Below are positions 1-7,875 of a DNA stretch of 64,000 nucleotides, one piece after another; position 1 is the first letter of the stretch; every line of letters begins with the position of its first letter. The stretch lies in contig JALONT010000014.1 of assembly GCA_025454795.1 (NCBI GenBank), forward strand, positions 1-64,000, in the 5' to 3' direction. The DNA comes from Bacteroidales bacterium. Its GTDB lineage: Bacteria > Bacteroidota > Bacteroidia > Bacteroidales > VadinHA17. Below the pieces are notes generated by a model. It saw nothing but the letters and a program-made list of their open reading frames with translations, did not search any database and was not told the DNA's origin. The translations under genes and the position numbers were made by a program.

Positions 1-62
1 CAAAAGGTCATACCAACAAGTATCCCCAGTACAACAAAAATGGCAATCTTCCTTGTTTTCAT
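1..62 (-). CDS. N-terminus of an exported or membrane protein (partial)
   Basis: Only the first 20 codons are present; the gene continues beyond the left edge. The start codon is at 62-60 on the minus strand. The peptide begins MKTRKIAIFVVLGILVGM: a short basic head followed by a hydrophobic stretch, so a signal peptide or first membrane helix. No family can be named. It lies just downstream, on the same strand, of the repeat block at 158-920 and would be the next cassette-like gene after it. Confidence 0.5.
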   Translation of the reverse strand, partial: MKTRKIAIFVVLGILVGMTF

Positions 63-157
63 GATTAATCTTTTAAATTAAATAGTTAAGATTCGACTCG
101 ATTTATTTATATGTATTACTACTTCAGTCTGTGCAGCCTTCTTAGGAAAAACATGAA

Positions 158-521
158 CACTAACGGCCCGGTGGTATGGGGAGTTGCCGTCTGTGTCGGG
201 GTTGGCATGCGTTTTTGCACAGTCCCGGTAAACGGATGAGAGTTTTCTCGTCCAGGCGAAGTTGTCCAGATGGCTGAGTCCCGGTAAAAGGACGGGAGCT
301 CTCTCGTCACGATAAAATTGTCTTGGTGGCTCTGCAAAAACCATGACAACAGCGCGTCGGCCAGCAGCCCTATTGACTTTGTCTCGGCAGCAGGAGTTAT
401 CCCGGTACACAAAATTTAATAAGTGAATTGAAGTTACTCGCATAGACATTTTGAGCTGATTACCAAGTTGTCCGGGCTGTTGAAGGCAATTACCCATACC
501 ATCCGTGTTAGGTGCCGAAAC
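158..521 (-). repeat. Large structured repeat with attC-like ends (left array)
   Basis: Read on the minus strand, it opens at GTTTCGGCACCTAACACGG and closes at CCACCGGGCCGTTAGTG. The final ~75 bp (232 down to 158) aligns with plus-strand 57,602-57,676: both have a T(T/A)TACC(G/T)GGACT start, a TGCAAAAAC block, a CAGACG block and end in GGCCGTTA. Internally the word AGTCCCGGTAAA recurs at 221 and 277, with related copies near 400 and 671. A 163-codon open frame crosses the block on the minus strand (569-78), but its peptide carries the same internal repeats (VYRD/FYRD) and looks like translated repeat. The rest of the gene-free stretch 63-1027 holds only this block, the next element and AT-rich spacer. 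Confidence 0.6.
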
Positions 522-647
522 AATTTTAAATTCGTCCAGGCAGAAATATGTCTCGGAGAATGTTGTCATGTTATGTAAATTGTCTCGTTAAAAATTTGTC
601 TAGATGAGCAGAAGCTTTCTCGTCCAGAAAAAAATACGATTGATGCC

Positions 648-920
648 GTTAGGTGCCGAAACGCTACCAAAGTCCAGGTAAACGGACGAGAACCAGGCTT
701 GAGAGCGAAGGAGGACTTGCAAATGATGCTCATCGTCCGGTTTTGTAAATTTCAAAAACAAAACCGTGAATTATCATATGCAAGTGTGTGTTGGACAAGC
801 CGGTCATGTCAAGCGAAAACCCTCTAAGTGGCAAAGTCCTGATAAGTGGACGAAAATTTGATGTCGAGATAAATTTTTATAGATGAGAATTTATTGTGTG
901 CCAGCGTTTTGACACCTAAC
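648..920 (-). repeat. 273-bp unit bounded by inverted GTTAGGTG repeats
   Basis: GTTAGGTGCCGAAACGC at 648-664 and GCGTTTTGACACCTAAC at 904-920 are inverted repeats matching at 15 of 17 positions. The first is also a direct copy of GTTAGGTGCCGAAAC at 507-521. The ends fit the GTTRRRY/RYYYAAC consensus of integron recombination sites. Between them lies no convincing gene, only diverged repeat words (for example AGTCCAGGTAAA at 671, the complement of the TATACCTGGACT word in the right-hand array). It could be an empty or decayed cassette or one arm of a composite repeat. Confidence 0.5.
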
Positions 921-1027
921 TTGTTTGTAGAAGTAGTAAAGTTACTTGATTTATACTTAATTGGGTGAGTAGTGTTATGTTTTGTCATCTTTGGGAAAGA
1001 TGATGATTTCTATTGTTATCAGCTCAC

Positions 1028-1615
1028 TTATTCTATAATTTCCTTTATTAATTCAAGCTTCTTACCGCTTATTATGTAAGTCACCGGAACCGGTCCAAAG
1101 TAAAACCTGAAGACAATTTCATCCGTTTCCAGTATAGCCCTGACACTTTCATCCGGAATCTTAATTATAAACTTCTCCTCTACCCAGGTCCGGGTGTCTG
1201 TGTCCGTAGAGGTAGTTACAGATGTTCCAGTCGAATCCTGAGAGATATAAGTCGACACCGTCTCATCTGTCTCCATCCTGAGCTCTGAAACCGGATCAGT
1301 AAGCTTTATCTCAAACTTGCTTTCTCCTGACTTTAGGAAACCGACTTTATCTGCCCTGAAACTCGAAGCAGCCCTCATTATTACAAAATATGCATCACGA
1401 AATCCTCCGCCGATTCCCTCAACCCTTTCAAAAATAATCCTTGCATTCCCGATTTCAGTATGCCGATCTTCAGGCCTGACAAGTATCCTGACATATTCCC
1501 GGAAATTACCCCTGAACTCATCGTCATACCGGTATATCTTATTATACTTTATCGATGAACACGACCAAAAATTGATTGTACTTAATATAAACCACAGAAT
1601 GAACAACCTCTTCAT
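1028..1615 (-). CDS. Hypothetical lipoprotein
   Basis: Unrecognised 195-residue protein. The chosen start, MKRLFILWFILS, is preceded on the minus strand by AGGAG five bases upstream; an in-frame ATG 33 bases further upstream lacks such a site. The N-terminus is a signal peptide ending in a lipobox-like FWSC, so the mature protein probably begins at the Cys and is anchored in a membrane. The remainder is soluble and beta-rich with a Ser/Thr/Asp-rich stretch in the middle. It lies between the tyrosine recombinase and the left repeat block on the same strand, the position of a first cassette if this is an integron-like locus. No function can be assigned. Confidence 0.7.
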   Translation of the reverse strand: MKRLFILWFILSTINFWSCSSIKYNKIYRYDDEFRGNFREYVRILVRPEDRHTEIGNARIIFERVEGIGGGFRDAYFVIMRAASSFRADKVGFLKSGESKFEIKLTDPVSELRMETDETVSTYISQDSTGTSVTTSTDTDTRTWVEEKFIIKIPDESVRAILETDEIVFRFYFGPVPVTYIISGKKLELIKEIIE

Positions 1616-1699
1616 TGCACTCCTGTTATATTTCCATGATTTAAACATTGTACGGAAAACAAAGGTAAGTTATAAGATTATTGTATCAAAAATAATCAA

Positions 1700-3241
1700 T
1701 TACTTCACGTCCAGATCATCAATCGGACTCCTGACGGCAATAAGATTCCTCCTGCTTACATGCGTGTAAATCTCCGTAGTCCTGGTGCTCCTGTGCCCTA
1801 ATAACTCCTGAATGTACCTGATATCTAATCCATTCTCGTGAAGATGCGTTGCGTAACTGTGCCTCAAACTGTGTACCCCGACGTCCTTCTTTATGCCTGC
1901 CTTAACCAATGCATTCTTAAAAACCCTGTAAACACTCTCCGAAGAATACCTGCCACCGGTCTGACCCTCAAACAGATACTCCCTGGGATTGTAGGCACTG
2001 GTATATTCATTTAGCTTCACCCATACCTTATCCGGAACAGGCACAAAACGGTCAACCCTGCCTTTGCCTTCCCTGATATGCAGGATGTTCCTTTCACGGT
2101 CGAGATCCGTAAGCCTGATGTTCGTTACCTCCGACCTCCTCAGTCCGCATGAGTAAATTATCCATAATAACAACTTGTGCTTCAGATTTCCCGAAGAATT
2201 AAGAATACTGCTAACTTCTTCTTTCGAAAAAACCTTTGGAAGCGATCTTCTTCTTCGTGGACGTTCCAGAAAATCAGGATCTACCTTACCCTTCCCGGAA
2301 ATCGTATAATATATTTTTATGGCCGAGACCATCTGATTCTGATAAGTCGGCGAATACCCCAGCCTTATAATGAAATCATATAGAAACTTCGAGATATCCT
2401 CCTCAGTAATGTCAACAGGTTCCACGGAACTGAAATACCTGAAGAAAAATTCAAGCATGGCAAGATAAGACTCCCGGGTACGCGGACTGTAACGGTTCTC
2501 ATCAAGATACCATGTCAGCATGTCAAGACCGTCAAGCGCTTTCTTACCGAGAGACCGCGACCTGATCTCATCACCGGTAACTTTTCTTTCTGTCCGTAAC
2601 TTTTCATTAACCAACTGCTTCGTGATATTTACTTTTACACGCCTGCCTGCGAAATAATCGGCAAGCGAGTCTGTCGTCATCTTCGACCAGGGAAGAAGCC
2701 ACTCCTTCCTTCTTTTATCAAAATTGCATTGACCAAAACTCCTCAGCTCATCAATCCATTCGGGATCATAGCGGCCAAGAAACCTGATCACCAGCAAACC
2801 CTCAGCTTCACTTATCCGGAACTCAACCGATCCAAATCTGCCCAGGCTTTCTGTCTCAAAAGTATCATCCTCATCTTTAACCACCCGTTGTATAGTCTGA
2901 GGATAATGAATTGTTTCACTATCTTCATCTTCAAAAGGTTGATTAATCGGAGATGGCTTCGCTGAAGCGACTTCCTTTTGAGGATCAATACTTCTTTCAG
3001 CATCTCCGTTTTTTTTTGTAAGTGCAGAGATGTCAATGGCAACGATATCCCGGAGTCTATTCAGTATCAGCTTCAGATTCTCTTCCGAGTCATCAACGTA
3101 AAAACATCGATGTGTGGCGCTGTAAGTAGCACCTGGAATAGATTTCACCTTTGATTTCAGATTTTTATCATAATCAAAGAAAAGGGCAATTCTCCATTTT
3201 TCGCGATGAAAAAACCTTTTTAGCACGATTTTCTTTTTCAT
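1700..3241 (-). CDS. Tyrosine recombinase with IntI-like C-terminus and N-terminal extension
   Basis: Site-specific recombinase of 513 residues. The catalytic set is complete: Arg368 (CGLRRSE), Lys393 (REGKGR), His457 and Arg460 (HSLRHSYATH), His483 (LLGHRS) and nucleophile Tyr492 (EIYTHV). A SAM-like core-binding domain lies at about 238-320. The end reads RSPIDDL, close to the RSPLD tail of IntI integrases, but the extra helix typical of IntI between the catalytic Lys and His regions is absent. The first ~210 residues are unusual and contain two segments of a W...F.YD...K.IPGA...W pattern (about 12-60 and 145-205), reminiscent of HARP-type repeats (inference). It is adjacent to the attC-like repeats at 158-920 and probably mobilises those or similar elements. 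A Xer-type or prophage role is less likely. Confidence 0.88.
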   Translation of the reverse strand: MKKKIVLKRFFHREKWRIALFFDYDKNLKSKVKSIPGATYSATHRCFYVDDSEENLKLILNRLRDIVAIDISALTKKNGDAERSIDPQKEVASAKPSPINQPFEDEDSETIHYPQTIQRVVKDEDDTFETESLGRFGSVEFRISEAEGLLVIRFLGRYDPEWIDELRSFGQCNFDKRRKEWLLPWSKMTTDSLADYFAGRRVKVNITKQLVNEKLRTERKVTGDEIRSRSLGKKALDGLDMLTWYLDENRYSPRTRESYLAMLEFFFRYFSSVEPVDITEEDISKFLYDFIIRLGYSPTYQNQMVSAIKIYYTISGKGKVDPDFLERPRRRRSLPKVFSKEEVSSILNSSGNLKHKLLLWIIYSCGLRRSEVTNIRLTDLDRERNILHIREGKGRVDRFVPVPDKVWVKLNEYTSAYNPREYLFEGQTGGRYSSESVYRVFKNALVKAGIKKDVGVHSLRHSYATHLHENGLDIRYIQELLGHRSTRTTEIYTHVSRRNLIAVRSPIDDLDVK

Positions 3242-3328
3242 TTTTACTTATAAATTAGCAGCGGAAGAAAAAAAAGATAAAAGATCAAAGATAAAAGACC
3301 AAAGAGAGAACAAGAAAAGGAAAATAAG

Positions 3329-3682
3329 TTATCTGAACCTCTGTGAAATTGATCCAAGGATACTGAGAAGTTCATGTGATTCCTTTACCAGATAAATATT
3401 CTCAGCATTATTAACCTCATTCACAGTCCTTTTAATTATTCTTAACCAATAATTAGATTCACGCATCTCCCGGGCGGCAATTCTGACTTTATTTCCAAAT
3501 TCTGCTTTGGAAGAGCCACCTTGAGACTCTTCATAATTTGCACCTGACGAAGTTGAACATTTTGCCAATTGATTGCGGATTATCTTATTCTCAGGAGTGT
3601 AAGGCATGGTTTTTAAGAATTCAATTACCCTTACAGCAAACTCAAATAACCTGTCGGCTAAATCATTTTTCTTTGTTTCCAT
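3329..3682 (-). CDS. Four-helix-bundle protein (23S rRNA intervening-sequence type)
   Basis: About 117 residues, matching the four-helix-bundle family first found inside 23S rRNA intervening sequences and common as free genes in Bacteroidota. Family hallmarks: a start of the DLADRLFEFAVRVIEFLK type, the central SSGANYEESQGGSSKAEF block, and the REMRESNYWLRII helix. The ATG at 3682 is preferred over a GTG 12 bases upstream. Its molecular role is not established. Low-complexity purine-rich repeats (AAAGATAAAAGACC words) flank it on both sides, 3266-3305 and 3740-3872, an association that may mark a mobile unit. Confidence 0.85.
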   Translation of the reverse strand: METKKNDLADRLFEFAVRVIEFLKTMPYTPENKIIRNQLAKCSTSSGANYEESQGGSSKAEFGNKVRIAAREMRESNYWLRIIKRTVNEVNNAENIYLVKESHELLSILGSISQRFR

Positions 3683-3739
3683 ATTATTCCACACTTTTAA
3701 GTTAATAGCACTAAAATAATTTTTTTGGTATTCTTTTTC

Positions 3740-3872
3740 TTTGGTCTTTTATCTTTGGTCTTTGGTCTTTTATCTTTGGTCTTTGGTCTTTTATCTTTGG
3801 TCTTTGGTCTTTTATCTTTGGTCTTTGGTCTTTTATTTTGGTCTTTGCTCTTTTATCTTTGGTCTTTTGTCT
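3740..3872. repeat. 21-bp tandem repeat
   Basis: About four near-perfect copies of a 21-bp unit (GGTCTTTTATCTTTGGTCTTT on the plus strand) followed by degenerate copies. Open frames in all phases cross it because 21 is a multiple of three; the resulting KDQRPKI-type peptides are not genes. The rest of 3695-4060 has no gene. The same words appear at 3266-3305 and, in a 7-bp version, at 50,569-50,626. Confidence 0.9.
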
Positions 3873-4060
3873 TTCCTGACACAGCAAAGCCCCATCAGTC
3901 ACAAAGCAAATACACGACTAACATTAAACTTGCTGCCCTGCGTAGTGCGTTGCTCCACACAGTAAGAACCTCCCGAAAACTGCATTGCAAACGAAATTTA
4001 CAATGAAAAATAATATATATCAAATATTTTTTCTGACCAGCCGAAAAATTGTAGCCGTAA

Positions 4061-4245
4061 TTAAGACGAGGGGGAGCGGGTCAGATGCCAGAACCCACAC
4101 ACATCACACCTGTATACACGGAGCTCCCTGCCACTCCTGGTCTCAGCAAGATGCCTGATCATGTCCTCAGCATCCTCACGGGTGTGATAGATAGCTTTCC
4201 TGCAGGGTGGTTCGAAGGGTGCAATGCTCTTTTTGCCAGTGGATT
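4061..4245 (-). pseudogene. 3' fragment of a small CxxC zinc-ribbon-like gene
   Basis: On the minus strand the frame ends at TAA 4063-4061 and reads ...KAIYHTREDAEDMIRHLAE, then YRCDVCGFWHLTRSPSS. The combination of a charged helix and a C-x2-C-G-x-W-H-L-T ending is typical of small zinc-binding hypothetical proteins. There is no start codon: the frame is closed by a stop just upstream, where sequence of an oxidoreductase gene on the opposite strand begins. It is the remnant of a gene cut by rearrangement. Confidence 0.5.
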
Positions 4246-4400
4246 ACAAGGTGAAACGAGGTGTTGCAAGATTAATGAGCGGCTCGAAGTTCCCGCGCAT
4301 CTTCGGATCTGATTTTGCCGGAGTAGTCAGGGAAGCCGGTAACGGAGTTACAAAATTCAAACCGGGTGACAGGGTATATGGAGTGACCCCGGTGATCTGC
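4233..4400 (+). pseudogene. Internal fragment of a zinc-type alcohol dehydrogenase / quinone oxidoreductase
   Basis: The plus-strand frame encodes PVDYKVKRG, then KFPRIFGSDFAGVV and KFKPGDRVYGV, the GroES-like N-terminal domain of medium-chain NAD(P)-dependent dehydrogenases. Both the real N-terminus (before PVDYK) and everything after GDRVYGVTPV are missing: the homology starts where the zinc-ribbon fragment ends and stops where the aminotransferase fragment begins. It cannot encode an active enzyme. Confidence 0.6.
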
Positions 4401-4823
4401 GACAAGCCTGGTTGTTCCTCCGCCGGCCTGGGAAGGGGGACCTCCGGGCAGGTTTTTTCTTTTTACAGCCAACGCCCTTACCCCCAGTGGCAGACCTATC
4501 TCCTGGCTTGAAACAATCTGATAGCTTCCCGGCTTGAGCTGCGCTTGAAGTGCTTCTGCTCTTCCTGGTGTACAAAAGATGACCACGTATCTGCTTCTGT
4601 TCAGCCCCAGGTATTCCAGGACAATCTCCCTTGCCTGCTCGAATAAATATGTGGACACCATCGAGTTATGCCCGCTACCACGGTGTACATTGGAATAAGT
4701 CTCCAGTGAAGCATGCACTCCCCGCCCGAGCTCTGTAAATGCTACTGCTATGTCATTGTTCCCGGGAGAGGGTTTTGCACCACTTTCAGCTGAAGAATTA
4801 TCGGTGACCCGTATTTTGTGCAT
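4401..4823 (-). pseudogene. 5' fragment of a class V aminotransferase-fold gene
   Basis: Minus-strand start at 4823. The encoded segment has ASLETYSNVHRGSGHNSM, VIFCTPGRAEALQ and LPLGVRALAVKRK, matching the N-terminal part of a class V (PLP) aminotransferase subfamily. After GGGTTRLV the frame runs into the antisense of the dehydrogenase fragment and continues to 4272 only by chance. The PLP lysine region is absent. It begins 6 bp after the LysE-family gene on the same strand, so it may once have been co-transcribed with it. Confidence 0.55.
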
Positions 4824-4829
4824 ACAATT

Positions 4830-5678
4830 TCAGATTTTCAAACTGAAAAGCACTTCAGCAGCAAGGTAACCAAAATATAATCCGAAAAGACAAAGGACAA
4901 CACCCAGACTTTTTATAAATCCCGATAAAAACATAATATTGATTGCCCTGCGGAATCGTACAAGAAATGAAGCCAGTATATAAAACCATATTATGCTTCC
5001 AAGAGAAATGAATAAAGCATAAAAAACACTGATTACCAGGTGAGAATATTTTGGAAATGAGGTTTGTATATCAGGATCAATTGTACTTTCAGGAGTATTT
5101 ATGATCCCAAAATCGTAGGGAGATAATTCTTTTAAGTCCTCAGTAACAATTTCATCGAAACTGCTGATCTCTTTTACACTTTTGTCAACAAAAATTTTCA
5201 GCCCCCCTGTATTAAAGCCAAGAGAAGAAACGAATGAAATTACTAAAAATGTGGAAGTAAGCCATCCGATAAATAAAGTCGGATTCAAAAAGTTAATAAT
5301 GCATCCGGTATAAAAGCCCCCTCTTTCTTTCTTTTTAATCTTTTCACTGAGATAGCTGTTCTCACCAAAATGTTCAATATCAATTTTTGTTCTGAAAATC
5401 TTATAACCAAGGAATAACAGAAATATTGAACCTAAGGAAAGCAGATAAGGGATGGCTGGTTTGTAAAAAGGATAAAGCTTTGTCAGTCCAAATACTGCAA
5501 AGAACACATAAGTAAATGTCGCAAAAGAGGCTCCAATGTTCACTAAAGCACAGTAACGCAACCTTCCCTTAAGAGCATTTGTAGTAATCAGGATGCTGAT
5601 AGGTCCGGCAATCGGCATCGAAAAAACAAGTCCTGTTAATAAACCGACAATCGAGATGGTTATAATACTTTCTGTCAT
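4830..5678 (-). CDS. LysE/RhtB-family amino-acid exporter
   Basis: Integral membrane protein of 282 residues. The first helix contains the conserved glycine/proline signature of the LysE superfamily (GLVFSMPIAGPISILI), followed by further helices, a NFLNPTLFIGW segment (the conserved N-x-x-N/P-x-x-x-F region) and two C-terminal helices. A soluble loop of about 50 residues (around 165-215) is longer than usual. The family exports amino acids or other small solutes across the inner membrane; the substrate cannot be read from sequence. A 122-bp gap separates it from the phosphotransferase gene upstream, so it may have its own promoter. Confidence 0.75.
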   Translation of the reverse strand: MTESIITISIVGLLTGLVFSMPIAGPISILITTNALKGRLRYCALVNIGASFATFTYVFFAVFGLTKLYPFYKPAIPYLLSLGSIFLLFLGYKIFRTKIDIEHFGENSYLSEKIKKKERGGFYTGCIINFLNPTLFIGWLTSTFLVISFVSSLGFNTGGLKIFVDKSVKEISSFDEIVTEDLKELSPYDFGIINTPESTIDPDIQTSFPKYSHLVISVFYALFISLGSIIWFYILASFLVRFRRAINIMFLSGFIKSLGVVLCLFGLYFGYLAAEVLFSLKI

Positions 5679-5800
5679 GAAACATTTTCGGTTTTAGTAA
5701 ATGATTTAAAAAAATTACTAACGAAATTTTGAAATCACAGAATCTAATGTTTTGCTATGATTATTAGGCCGGAAAATAAATTCAGCAGGAATAATTGTCT

Positions 5801-6679
5801 TCATTTCAAACGAGTTAAATATGATTTGTCAACCTGGTTCTGTATTATCCATATTAATGCCGCAAGAATGTTAAACCCTCCTATGGTGATCCAGAAGTAT
5901 ATGTCGAAACGGCTGAAAAGAGAACAGAAAATCAATGTTGTTCTTGCAGCGGATGGACCCATAAATACCCAAAAGCGAATTATTATTCTGTTACTCTTAT
6001 AAAACTCCCCGGGAGAAACGTCAAGAAAGGCGACTCTCTTCTTTTTGGTAGTAATATTTCTTTGTACTTTTGAATATACCAGATAGATAAGAATAATATT
6101 TCTCTCGATCCATTTGCCTTTCAGTTTCTTTAATCTTATATATTCTTTCCTGTATTCTTTGATCCCTTCCTCAAAAGTGTTCTTTCGCATCATAACGATA
6201 TCAATAAATCGCGTTCTGTAAAAATCCACTAACGCCTCCTGAATGATTATGCTTGCACCGGAAAAGATCAGCAGAAACAACATAGATGAAGGTTCTCCTT
6301 CCTTCTGCGAATAACCAATGGCTATCCCAATATAAATTGCAGTTACCACAATGTAATCAGATATACCATCAAGAAGCCTGCCTAATGAGGTACCATTCTT
6401 TTTTAGCCGTGCAAGTTGTCCATCGCTGCAATCCAGGATTATAAACAATATATAAAAAAGAGCTCCGATATTGCACGTAAATTGAGAACCAAAAGCATAG
6501 AAGAATGCCCCGATCAATCCCATAATAATTGCAGCGAAAGTAAGATGATCAGGTGTGATTTTGGTATTGTAAATCAATTTTACAAGGAGGAATGCAAGAG
6601 GCCGGTACAAAATCAGATCTATTGATTCTTCCACCTCTTTCATTTTAAGGGATCTCTTATACTCAGTAAGCCAGGTCAT
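5801..6679 (-). CDS. CDP-alcohol phosphatidyltransferase family protein
   Basis: Membrane enzyme of 292 residues that transfers a phospho-alcohol or phosphatidyl group from a CDP-linked donor. The complete family motif D-x2-DG-x2-AR-x8-G-x3-D-x3-D is present: Asp83, Asp86-Gly87, Ala90-Arg91, Gly100, Asp104, Asp108. Hydrophobic segments surround it and a basic cytoplasmic stretch lies at about 165-210. It sits 18 bp downstream of an SDR gene that itself overlaps a cytidylyltransferase gene, so the cluster probably makes a CDP-activated alcohol and transfers it. The actual alcohol acceptor is unknown. Confidence 0.85.
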   Translation of the reverse strand: MTWLTEYKRSLKMKEVEESIDLILYRPLAFLLVKLIYNTKITPDHLTFAAIIMGLIGAFFYAFGSQFTCNIGALFYILFIILDCSDGQLARLKKNGTSLGRLLDGISDYIVVTAIYIGIAIGYSQKEGEPSSMLFLLIFSGASIIIQEALVDFYRTRFIDIVMMRKNTFEEGIKEYRKEYIRLKKLKGKWIERNIILIYLVYSKVQRNITTKKKRVAFLDVSPGEFYKSNRIIIRFWVFMGPSAARTTLIFCSLFSRFDIYFWITIGGFNILAALIWIIQNQVDKSYLTRLK

Positions 6680-6697
6680 CCTTTCCCCTTTTTATTT

Positions 6698-7423
6698 TTA
6701 TTGATAAGAGTACCCTCCATCAATTGTAATAATTTCTCCATTCAGATATTGATTATCAATAATAAACAGATACACAGAAGCAACTTCCTCAGGTTTTGCA
6801 AAATGCTTTAATGATATTTTTTTCATTATACTCTCCCTGACTTCAGGAGATTTATCCTTCTGCCATTCTGTATCTACAAAACCGGGGGCAACACAATTAA
6901 TCCTGATTTCAAAAGGAACCAGAAACTTTACAAGGTTCTTCACCATTGCGTGAACGGCCGATTTTGATATGCCATAAGAGAGAGAAACAGAGTGAGGAAA
7001 TACTGCCATTGAAGAGCCGGTAAAAATAATATTTGATCCCCGGAGCATGAGCGGCAGGAATCTCTGGATCAAAAATAAAGGGGTTGTGATATTCACGGCC
7101 ATAACTGATTCCCATTCTTCAATAGTCATGTCAACTAATCCTTTTCTGATCGTTTTACCGGCATTTAAAATCAGCACATCAACAGATTCTGTTATTAACT
7201 TAACTTCAGAAAGAAGGAACAGAATATTGTCAGTATTTGAAAGGTCGCACTTAATCAAATAGAACAAACTCCGGAATTCAGTCTCGAACTCTTGTCTGGT
7301 CAACTGAGCAGATACATCATCATTATCATAAACAGATATGACTGAAAAGCCTTGCATTAAAAGCTTCCGGCAAATTTCTTTCCCAATTCCCCTTGTTCCC
7401 CCGGTTACAATTGCGTATTTCAT
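6698..7423 (-). CDS. Short-chain dehydrogenase/reductase (SDR)
   Basis: Classical SDR of 241 residues. NAD(P) binding by TGGTRGIG (residues 7-14), NAG at 87-89, catalytic Ser137/138, Tyr150 and Lys154 (YGISK). The C-terminal DGGYSYQ is typical. Its start overlaps the stop of the upstream cytidylyltransferase gene by four bases (ATGA), which indicates coupled translation. In this context it may reduce a sugar or keto precursor of the alcohol that is then activated with CTP; a fatty-acyl reductase role cannot be excluded. Confidence 0.85.
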   Translation of the reverse strand: MKYAIVTGGTRGIGKEICRKLLMQGFSVISVYDNDDVSAQLTRQEFETEFRSLFYLIKCDLSNTDNILFLLSEVKLITESVDVLILNAGKTIRKGLVDMTIEEWESVMAVNITTPLFLIQRFLPLMLRGSNIIFTGSSMAVFPHSVSLSYGISKSAVHAMVKNLVKFLVPFEIRINCVAPGFVDTEWQKDKSPEVRESIMKKISLKHFAKPEEVASVYLFIIDNQYLNGEIITIDGGYSYQ

Positions 7424-7875
7424 TTATCCACTTTAATATCCGGGTTTTTATGCTTATCTGTCCGGCCTTTTATCTTCATATAGTTTGTTAATATCTGCTG
7501 TTTTACATTTGAGCTGCTAACACCTTTCCCGTACGGGAAGTAAAAAACCTTAACTCCAAGATCTTCCAGATAATCATATTTCCCTGTCCAATCATCCCCA
7601 ACAACAAATACATTGATATGGAGCTTCCTTACAATATCTGTATGGTCCAAAGAATGTTGTGGAATCACAATATCAGGATATTTAAGAGCTTCAACAATCT
7701 GAATCCTTTCCTCAAAAGGAATTATGGGCGGCTTTTTATATGAACTGACAAGTTCGTCAGTACTGACTCCGACAATAAGGACATCACCTAATCCTCTTGC
7801 ATATTTAATCATTTTCAGATGATTGCTATGGAAGAGATCAAAAGTGCCGGATGTGTAAACAATTATCTGCTGCAT
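7420..7875 (-). CDS. Glycerol-3-phosphate cytidylyltransferase-like nucleotidyltransferase
   Basis: A 151-residue member of the cytidylyltransferase superfamily. GTFDLFHSNH is the HxGH-type nucleotide motif, here HSNH rather than the usual H(Y/W)GH, and GVSSSNVK near residue 133 stands in for the ISTTK signature. Such enzymes couple a phosphorylated alcohol to CTP, giving CDP-glycerol or a similar donor in the cytoplasm. It is the first gene of a minus-strand run with an SDR and a CDP-alcohol phosphotransferase. The altered HxGH Gly-to-Asn position may indicate a different substrate. Confidence 0.8.
   Translation of the reverse strand: MQQIIVYTSGTFDLFHSNHLKMIKYARGLGDVLIVGVSTDELVSSYKKPPIIPFEERIQIVEALKYPDIVIPQHSLDHTDIVRKLHINVFVVGDDWTGKYDYLEDLGVKVFYFPYGKGVSSSNVKQQILTNYMKIKGRTDKHKNPDIKVDK

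Noticed and set aside
78-569. 163-codon minus-strand open frame
   Set aside because: It lies wholly in the repeat block and its peptide repeats VYRD/FYRD segments derived from the DNA repeats; no family signature.
3711-4006. Open frames through the 21-bp tandem repeat, or a CRISPR array
   Set aside because: The unit length is a multiple of three so all frames stay open; there are no variable spacers, only contiguous copies.
4272-4400. Continuation of the aminotransferase frame to 4,272
   Set aside because: This part is the antisense of a dehydrogenase fragment; the protein similarity ends at GGGTTRLV.
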